From positions 1 to 48,123 of the forward strand of contig DAIDIF010000053.1 in NCBI GenBank assembly GCA_027451805.1: a stretch of DNA of 48,123 bases, given 5' to 3'. The notes under the pieces were generated by a model, which saw nothing but the letters and a program-made list of their open reading frames with translations, did no database searches and was not told the DNA's origin. The position numbers and the translations under genes are program-made. Source of the DNA: Acidobacteriota bacterium (GTDB taxonomy: Bacteria > Acidobacteriota > Terriglobia > Terriglobales > SCQP01). Shown piece by piece: positions 48,050 through 48,123 of this stretch. How positions within the stretch are numbered: position 1 is the first letter of the stretch; every line of letters starts with the position of its first letter.

Positions 48050-48123
48050 CCGAGCCGGAGTTGCGCTGAAGCCGAACGCCGGCGGCGTACCGGAGCCGTA
48101 GGCTGGGCGAGCGCGGCCAAGTC
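48050..48123. other. Right-edge sequence, nothing assigned
   Basis: Seventy-four bases after the M28 stop. No start codon with a ribosome-binding site and no terminator with a T-tract is seen. The region may be an intergenic repeat or the 3' part of a minus-strand gene beyond the edge; neither can be decided. Confidence 0.3.

Noticed and set aside
1-48123. tRNA, rRNA, CRISPR arrays, insertion sequences, prophage
   Set aside because: No T-loop or cloverleaf pattern, no spaced direct repeats, no transposase, integrase or phage structural gene was seen on either strand.

Overview
The window is about 48 kb of very GC-rich DNA (roughly 70 % by eye) from a bacterial chromosome. It is densely packed with short intergenic gaps, many 4-bp start/stop overlaps and no rRNA, tRNA, phage, IS or CRISPR that I can see. 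A Kdo transferase (WaaA) and a Mla-type lipid ABC transporter point to a diderm with LPS. The secreted-protein repertoire (TonB C-terminal module on a beta-propeller, BON-domain pairs, CarboxypepD_reg-like protein, M28 peptidase) together with GlgE, an EF-G-like paralogue and a long ThyX-like protein suggests Acidobacteriota. That placement is inference from gene content, not from a marker search.

Layout. 1-2.8 kb: a glgE 5' part running off the left edge, divergent from overlapping otsA-otsB (glucan and trehalose metabolism). 2.8-5.8 kb: a cobalamin-binding-type radical SAM enzyme, a thioredoxin-like protein and a convergent alpha/beta hydrolase. 5.9-9.3 kb: a cyclophilin lipoprotein, an unknown exported protein and a BNR/YCF48-TonB fusion on the opposite strand. 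9.3-10.9 kb: mlaF-mlaE without mlaD. 11-17 kb: a plus-strand run of aroC, def, LmbE-type deacetylase, prfA, selA and a BON protein. 17-22.7 kb: dnaB, a TauE/DUF1634 pair and a waaA-TPR-rhodanese operon. 22.7-31.9 kb: PcrA/UvrD helicase, a LolA-like protein, EF-G-like GTPase, AhpD-like protein, ThyX-like protein, rsmB and a second BON protein. 32-36.7 kb: a GAF-GGDEF diguanylate cyclase and an orphan PAS histidine kinase. 36.8-41.5 kb: hemH, thrC, an RRM protein, HU, a small membrane protein, thiE and an anchored unknown protein. 41.5-45.6 kb: purB divergent from pyrR-pyrB-pyrC. 45.7-48 kb: a CarboxypepD_reg-like protein, a LysW-like zinc ribbon with a long acidic tail, and an M28 peptidase.

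Most genes are housekeeping: nucleotide, aromatic, threonine, haem, thiamine, translation and envelope functions. I found no obvious new defence or biosynthetic island. The observations most worth a second look are: (1) a short hairpin-containing intergenic repeat with two close copies and two diverged copies, each just 3' of a plus-strand gene, whose 20-bp core also sits in frame inside rsmB; (2) a recurring TANNNT hexamer 5-9 nt before start codons that lack a Shine-Dalgarno, suggesting leaderless transcription; (3) a purB/pyrR divergent region where the two candidate -10 boxes almost coincide; (4) a BNR/YCF48-TonB C-terminal fusion; (5) a MlaF ATPase with Ser in place of the Walker B Glu; (6) a LysW-like zinc ribbon with an extreme Asp/Glu tail.
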